From Clostridium sp. MD294 (GTDB lineage: Bacteria; Bacillota; Clostridia; Lachnospirales; Anaerotignaceae), in NCBI RefSeq assembly GCF_000364165.2, contig NZ_CP097810.1:310001-374000 (forward strand): a stretch of DNA of 64,000 nt. The letters run 5' to 3'. This document shows positions 60,587 to 64,000 of this stretch, one piece after another. The translations under genes were made by a program, and so were the position numbers. Numbering within the stretch: the first letter of the stretch is position 1; the number at the start of each line of letters is the position of its first letter. The notes beneath the pieces were generated by a model. The model searched no databases and was not told the origin of the DNA. It saw only the letters and a program-made list of their open reading frames with translations.

Positions 60587-62638
60587 TTGGAAAATAATCA
60601 AAAGCAAAATCATACAGAAAATGGTACAAATACAGAACAAAAATCAGATGCCATTTCACCTATGTTTTGGGAAGATTTTGATAAAGTAGAAACAAAAACT
60701 GTATTGGAAAAAACAAAAACTTCAACTGCCTCTATGGAAAAAACAAAAAATATAAATGATAATAATGATGATGAAAACATAAATAAATTATCTGACACAC
60801 AAAAAACAGTAGAAATTAATAGTGTTATTCTTTCTACAAATAAAGAAATTACTGAAACAACACAATGTAACAATAATACAGATACAAATACAGATAAAAC
60901 AGTAGAAATCAGTAGTGTAATACTTTCTGCAAATAAAACAGATACAGCAGATGTTACTATACAACAAACTTCAAAAATTAATACAACGGAAATAGAAAAA
61001 CAAAACATACAAAATAATGATACAAATATAACAGAAAAAACATCTGTGGTACATAATACAGATGCTGATATAGAAGAAAATATGGAACAAACAAAAGCCA
61101 TTACTCCTATACAGCAAAATGCTTCAGAAGCAACAGATAAAACACAACGTTTAGAAGCCATACAATCAGACACAACTAAAAAAGGAAAATTTTCACATTT
61201 AATAGAAAATAATAAAAATGATGATGATGATTTAGGAGATAAAAATGCCTATTTAGACACTTTTGAAACTGAAAATTTTGAAGATGATGATACTAATTCT
61301 GAAGAACAATATACTCAATATGATGATGATATGTATTATGATGAAGAAACTTCTTTTGCTTTATATCAAGCAGAAAAAAGACGTTTAAAAATCATATTGC
61401 TTTGTTCTGTTACCGTTGGAATTGTTGTTTTTCTGGTAGGTTATATGATAATGGGTATGCACCAGAGAGAAATTCGACTAGAAATAGAAAGACAAAAACA
61501 ACAACAAGCTGCGGCTCTAGCTGATAAGAGATATGTTATGGTACGTACTGTTGCTACAAACAGAGAATTATCTGTACATGATATTAATACAGATGAACAA
61601 TATATTATAAAAACAAACAGTGATACAAAATTTCTTGACCGTATTAGAAAACAATCTTCTGTTACCAAAATACAAAGAGGGGATTTAATTTGTGTTACAA
61701 TGGCTGAAGATGGTGAAACTGCACAAGAAATACATTATTCTGTAAATACTTGGACTGCACAAGAAGTAAGTGGCCTTTCTGTAAATACCGAACAAAAAAC
61801 AGTTTCTATTACATTTGTAGATGGAACAGAACCGAAAACATATCGTTATACTGACGATAATTTATTTTTATATAAAGATGGAGAAATCCCTCCTCAAAGT
61901 ATTGCTGCCTGTGATATTATTACAATGCAGGGACGAGGAGATAGAGTATGGTCTATTAAAGTACTAGAGTCACATGGAACTATGACATTAAAAAATGAAC
62001 AAGATATTGTTAATGGTGTTTTAACCGTTGATAATAGAGAAAGATATGCTTTGGAAGGGTTTGGTAGTTTAGCTCTTACAGAAGGTGTACATAATATTTC
62101 TGTAACAGGCGACAATATAGAGTCTTTTGAAGACACTATATTTGTTGTGCCTAGAGAAGATTTTGTATATGATTTGTCTAATGCACAATCTAAAACAGGT
62201 GTTGTGATTATTCGTGCTAATGTATATGACTTTAAATTATATATCAATGGAGCAGAAGCAAATGGGTCAAAGCCTATTGTGTTGCCTTTGGGCAAATATG
62301 ATATTACAATACTGAAAAACGGATATAAGCCTTGGAGCCAAACAATAGAATTGACAGAACCTTCCATAACAGTAGATGCTTTTATGGAAGAAGATATACA
62401 AGAGGGTATTATATCATTTCATAGTGTGCCAGAAGGTGCTACAATAGTATGGAATGACAAAGAAGTAGGTGTAACACCATTTGACCAGAAAGTGCGTTAT
62501 GGTGTTTATACTGTAGATGTGATATTAGAGGGATATAAACCTCAATTAGAAACGGTTGTTGTGGATAAATCTGCTGTTACAGTCACATCTCATTTAACGG
62601 CTGAACAAAATACAGCAGAGGAAAACCAATCACAATAG
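60587..62638 (+). CDS. PEGA-domain membrane protein with long acidic cytoplasmic region
   Basis: A 683-residue protein. Residues 1-265 are disordered, Asn/Thr/Asp/Glu-rich and contain two copies of KTVEIxSVILSxNK; one helix (about 268-290, IILLCSVTVGIVVFLVGYMIMG) leads to an extracytoplasmic part with a beta-rich domain and two PEGA modules (KLYINGAEANGSKPIVLPLGKYDI and ATIVWNDKEVGVTPFDQKVRYGVYTVDV). PEGA domains occur in surface-layer and signalling proteins. TTG start with GGGAGG. Mutase gene follows 31 bases later. Confidence 0.83.
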   Translation: MENNQKQNHTENGTNTEQKSDAISPMFWEDFDKVETKTVLEKTKTSTASMEKTKNINDNNDDENINKLSDTQKTVEINSVILSTNKEITETTQCNNNTDTNTDKTVEISSVILSANKTDTADVTIQQTSKINTTEIEKQNIQNNDTNITEKTSVVHNTDADIEENMEQTKAITPIQQNASEATDKTQRLEAIQSDTTKKGKFSHLIENNKNDDDDLGDKNAYLDTFETENFEDDDTNSEEQYTQYDDDMYYDEETSFALYQAEKRRLKIILLCSVTVGIVVFLVGYMIMGMHQREIRLEIERQKQQQAAALADKRYVMVRTVATNRELSVHDINTDEQYIIKTNSDTKFLDRIRKQSSVTKIQRGDLICVTMAEDGETAQEIHYSVNTWTAQEVSGLSVNTEQKTVSITFVDGTEPKTYRYTDDNLFLYKDGEIPPQSIAACDIITMQGRGDRVWSIKVLESHGTMTLKNEQDIVNGVLTVDNRERYALEGFGSLALTEGVHNISVTGDNIESFEDTIFVVPREDFVYDLSNAQSKTGVVIIRANVYDFKLYINGAEANGSKPIVLPLGKYDITILKNGYKPWSQTIELTEPSITVDAFMEEDIQEGIISFHSVPEGATIVWNDKEVGVTPFDQKVRYGVYTVDVILEGYKPQLETVVVDKSAVTVTSHLTAEQNTAEENQSQ

Positions 62639-62669
62639 AAAAAAATGAAAAAAAGAGGAGGAAACAAAA

Positions 62670-64000
62670 ATGGATTACAAACAAAAGTATGCTCAATGGT
62701 TAGAGGACGATTATTTTGATGCCGAAACAAAAAAAGAACTTCAATCAATTTCAGGAGATGACAAAGAAATCAAAGAACGTTTTTACAAAGATTTAGAATT
62801 TGGTACTGCTGGTTTGAGAGGTATTATTGGTGCTGGTACAAATCGCATGAACATCTATACAGTAGGAAAAGCAACACAAGGTTTAGCAAACTATATAGTA
62901 TCTCAGGGAGAAGAAACAGTAAAAAAAGGAGTTGCCATTGCTTATGACTCCAGAAATATGTCACCAGAATTTGCAGAAACAACTGCTTTAATTATGGCAG
63001 CAAATGGAATACCTGTTCACATTTATCCTTCCCTTCGTCCAGTACCAATGCTTTCTTTTGCAGTACGTCATTTGGGTTGTACAGCAGGTGTTGTTATTAC
63101 AGCCAGCCATAACCCTCCAGAATACAATGGCTATAAAGTATATTGGTCAGATGGTGGACAAGTACCTGCACCTCGTGATGGCGAAATTATAACAGAAGTA
63201 AATAATGTAACTGATTATAAAGACATCAAAAAAATTAGTTTAGAAGAAGCAAAATCCAAAAAACTTTACAATGTAATTGATAGCTCTGTAGATGATGCTT
63301 TCATTGAAAATATCAAAGCACAAGCACTCAATAGTGATTTAGTAAAACAATTAGGTGACGATTTTAAAGTAGTATATACACCGATACATGGTTCTGGTAA
63401 TGTCCCTGTACGTCGTGCTTTAGAAGAAGCTGGATTTAAAAATGTATATGTTGTAAAAGAACAAGAACAACCAGATGGAAACTTTCCAACAGTAGGCTAT
63501 CCAAATCCAGAAAATCCAGATGTATTTACATTGGCTATTAAATTGGCAAAAGAGAAAAATGCAGATATTATTGTTGGTACTGACCCAGATGCTGATAGAG
63601 TTGGTGCTGTTGTAAAAGATGATAAAGGAGATTATATTGTACTAACAGGAAATATGACAGGTGCATTACTTACAGAATATATTCTTTCTCAAAGAAAAGC
63701 ACAGGGTAAATTACCTGCAAATGGTGCAGTTATCAAAACAATCGTTTCTACAGAAATCATTCGTCCTATTTGTAAAGAATATGGCGTTAAATTATTTGAT
63801 GTATTAACAGGTTTTAAATATATTGGCGAAAAAATAAAAGAATTTGAGCAAAGCAACGAATATCAATATGTATTTGGTTTTGAAGAAAGCTATGGTTCTT
63901 TACCTGGTACATATGCAAGAGATAAAGATGCTGTTGCAGCAACATTTTTAATTTGTGAAATGGCAGCATATTATAAATCTAAAGGTATGACATTATATGA
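62670..64000 (+). CDS. pgcA: Phospho-sugar mutase (phosphoglucomutase/phosphomannomutase), C-terminus cut off
   Basis: At least 443 residues of an alpha-D-phosphohexomutase that interconverts hexose-1- and -6-phosphates. The active-site serine lies in TASHNPPEYNGYK near residue 148, the metal loop is DPDADR near 310, the sugar-binding loop FEESYGSLPG near 408. Start ATG 62670 after GAGGAGG. The rest, the phosphate-binding domain, is beyond the window. Glucose-1-phosphate handling links it to the glgP gene at the other end in metabolism. Confidence 0.95.
   Translation, partial: MDYKQKYAQWLEDDYFDAETKKELQSISGDDKEIKERFYKDLEFGTAGLRGIIGAGTNRMNIYTVGKATQGLANYIVSQGEETVKKGVAIAYDSRNMSPEFAETTALIMAANGIPVHIYPSLRPVPMLSFAVRHLGCTAGVVITASHNPPEYNGYKVYWSDGGQVPAPRDGEIITEVNNVTDYKDIKKISLEEAKSKKLYNVIDSSVDDAFIENIKAQALNSDLVKQLGDDFKVVYTPIHGSGNVPVRRALEEAGFKNVYVVKEQEQPDGNFPTVGYPNPENPDVFTLAIKLAKEKNADIIVGTDPDADRVGAVVKDDKGDYIVLTGNMTGALLTEYILSQRKAQGKLPANGAVIKTIVSTEIIRPICKEYGVKLFDVLTGFKYIGEKIKEFEQSNEYQYVFGFEESYGSLPGTYARDKDAVAATFLICEMAAYYKSKGMTLY

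Noticed and set aside
60610-61173. Long open frame on the minus strand opposite the PEGA gene's disordered region
   Set aside because: Antisense shadow of low-complexity coding sequence; no ribosome binding site, no recognisable domain, Ser/Val/Phe-rich reading typical of antisense frames.

Overview
This window comes from an AT-rich, Gram-positive, endospore-forming strict anaerobe of the class Clostridia, most like the Lachnospirales. The evidence is the sporulation genes (yabP, yabQ, spoIID, a spoIIQ-like gene, spoIIP, a YhcN-type lipoprotein), the anaerobic ribonucleotide reductase nrdDG, an electron-bifurcating Nfn transhydrogenase pair, a K+-type membrane pyrophosphatase, an SLH-domain surface protein, and strong AGGAGG ribosome binding sites. 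No prophage, insertion sequence or CRISPR array was seen. Species cannot be named from sequence alone.

Layout. 1-553: start of glycogen phosphorylase (partial). 732-4370: three tandem, diverged copies of an exported protein plus a small membrane protein, under one clear promoter. 4520-11868: conserved leftward block LysM protein, rho, rpmE, DUF1385 protein, prmC, prfA, then a split chromate-family transporter pair. 12390-15062: mecA converging on the membrane pyrophosphatase hppA. 15140-18666: AEC, MATE and MntP transporters. 18802-19073: tRNA-Met, tRNA-Glu and tRNA-Val behind a perfect consensus promoter. 19162-21918: mazG, hup, rqcP, yabP, yabQ, divIC. 22046-25453: nfnA, nfnB, a Nim-like flavoprotein and a metallo-hydrolase. 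25677-30172: nrdD, nrdG, dUTPase, a metallo-hydrolase, and yjdF with its riboswitch. 30394-38048: MATE, then a leftward run SDR, topB, YihY, B12/radical SAM protein and nth. 38302-40678: SLH protein and a frameshifted Cys-rich small gene. 40728-47982: M29 aminopeptidase, NifX-like, yqeG, efp, CD1247-like, CmpB-like, ftsH, MATE. 48030-48881: a small accessory patch (RHH regulator, DUF6809, RelB-like antitoxin remnant). 48885-51840: YciI, aconitase-family hydratase, DUF6440. 51969-59224: sporulation-rich region with spoIIQ-like, spoIID, YhcN-like and spoIIP, interrupted by a PadR regulator and two paralogous SEDS-like membrane proteins. 59383-64000: exported unknown, PEGA-domain membrane protein, and a phosphohexomutase cut by the window edge.

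Most of the window is ordinary core genome. The places worth a second look are: the hppA leader, where one 18-bp hairpin is at once the upstream terminator, the hppA promoter spacer and the hppA Shine-Dalgarno; the PadR plus paired prefix-domain/SEDS-like module; the Cys-rich gene whose two halves are joined only by a one-base slip on an A10 run; the MATE gene whose only upstream space is filled by a terminator; the yjdF riboswitch with a visible Shine-Dalgarno-masking stem; and the palindrome-flanked RHH/DUF6809/RelB patch.
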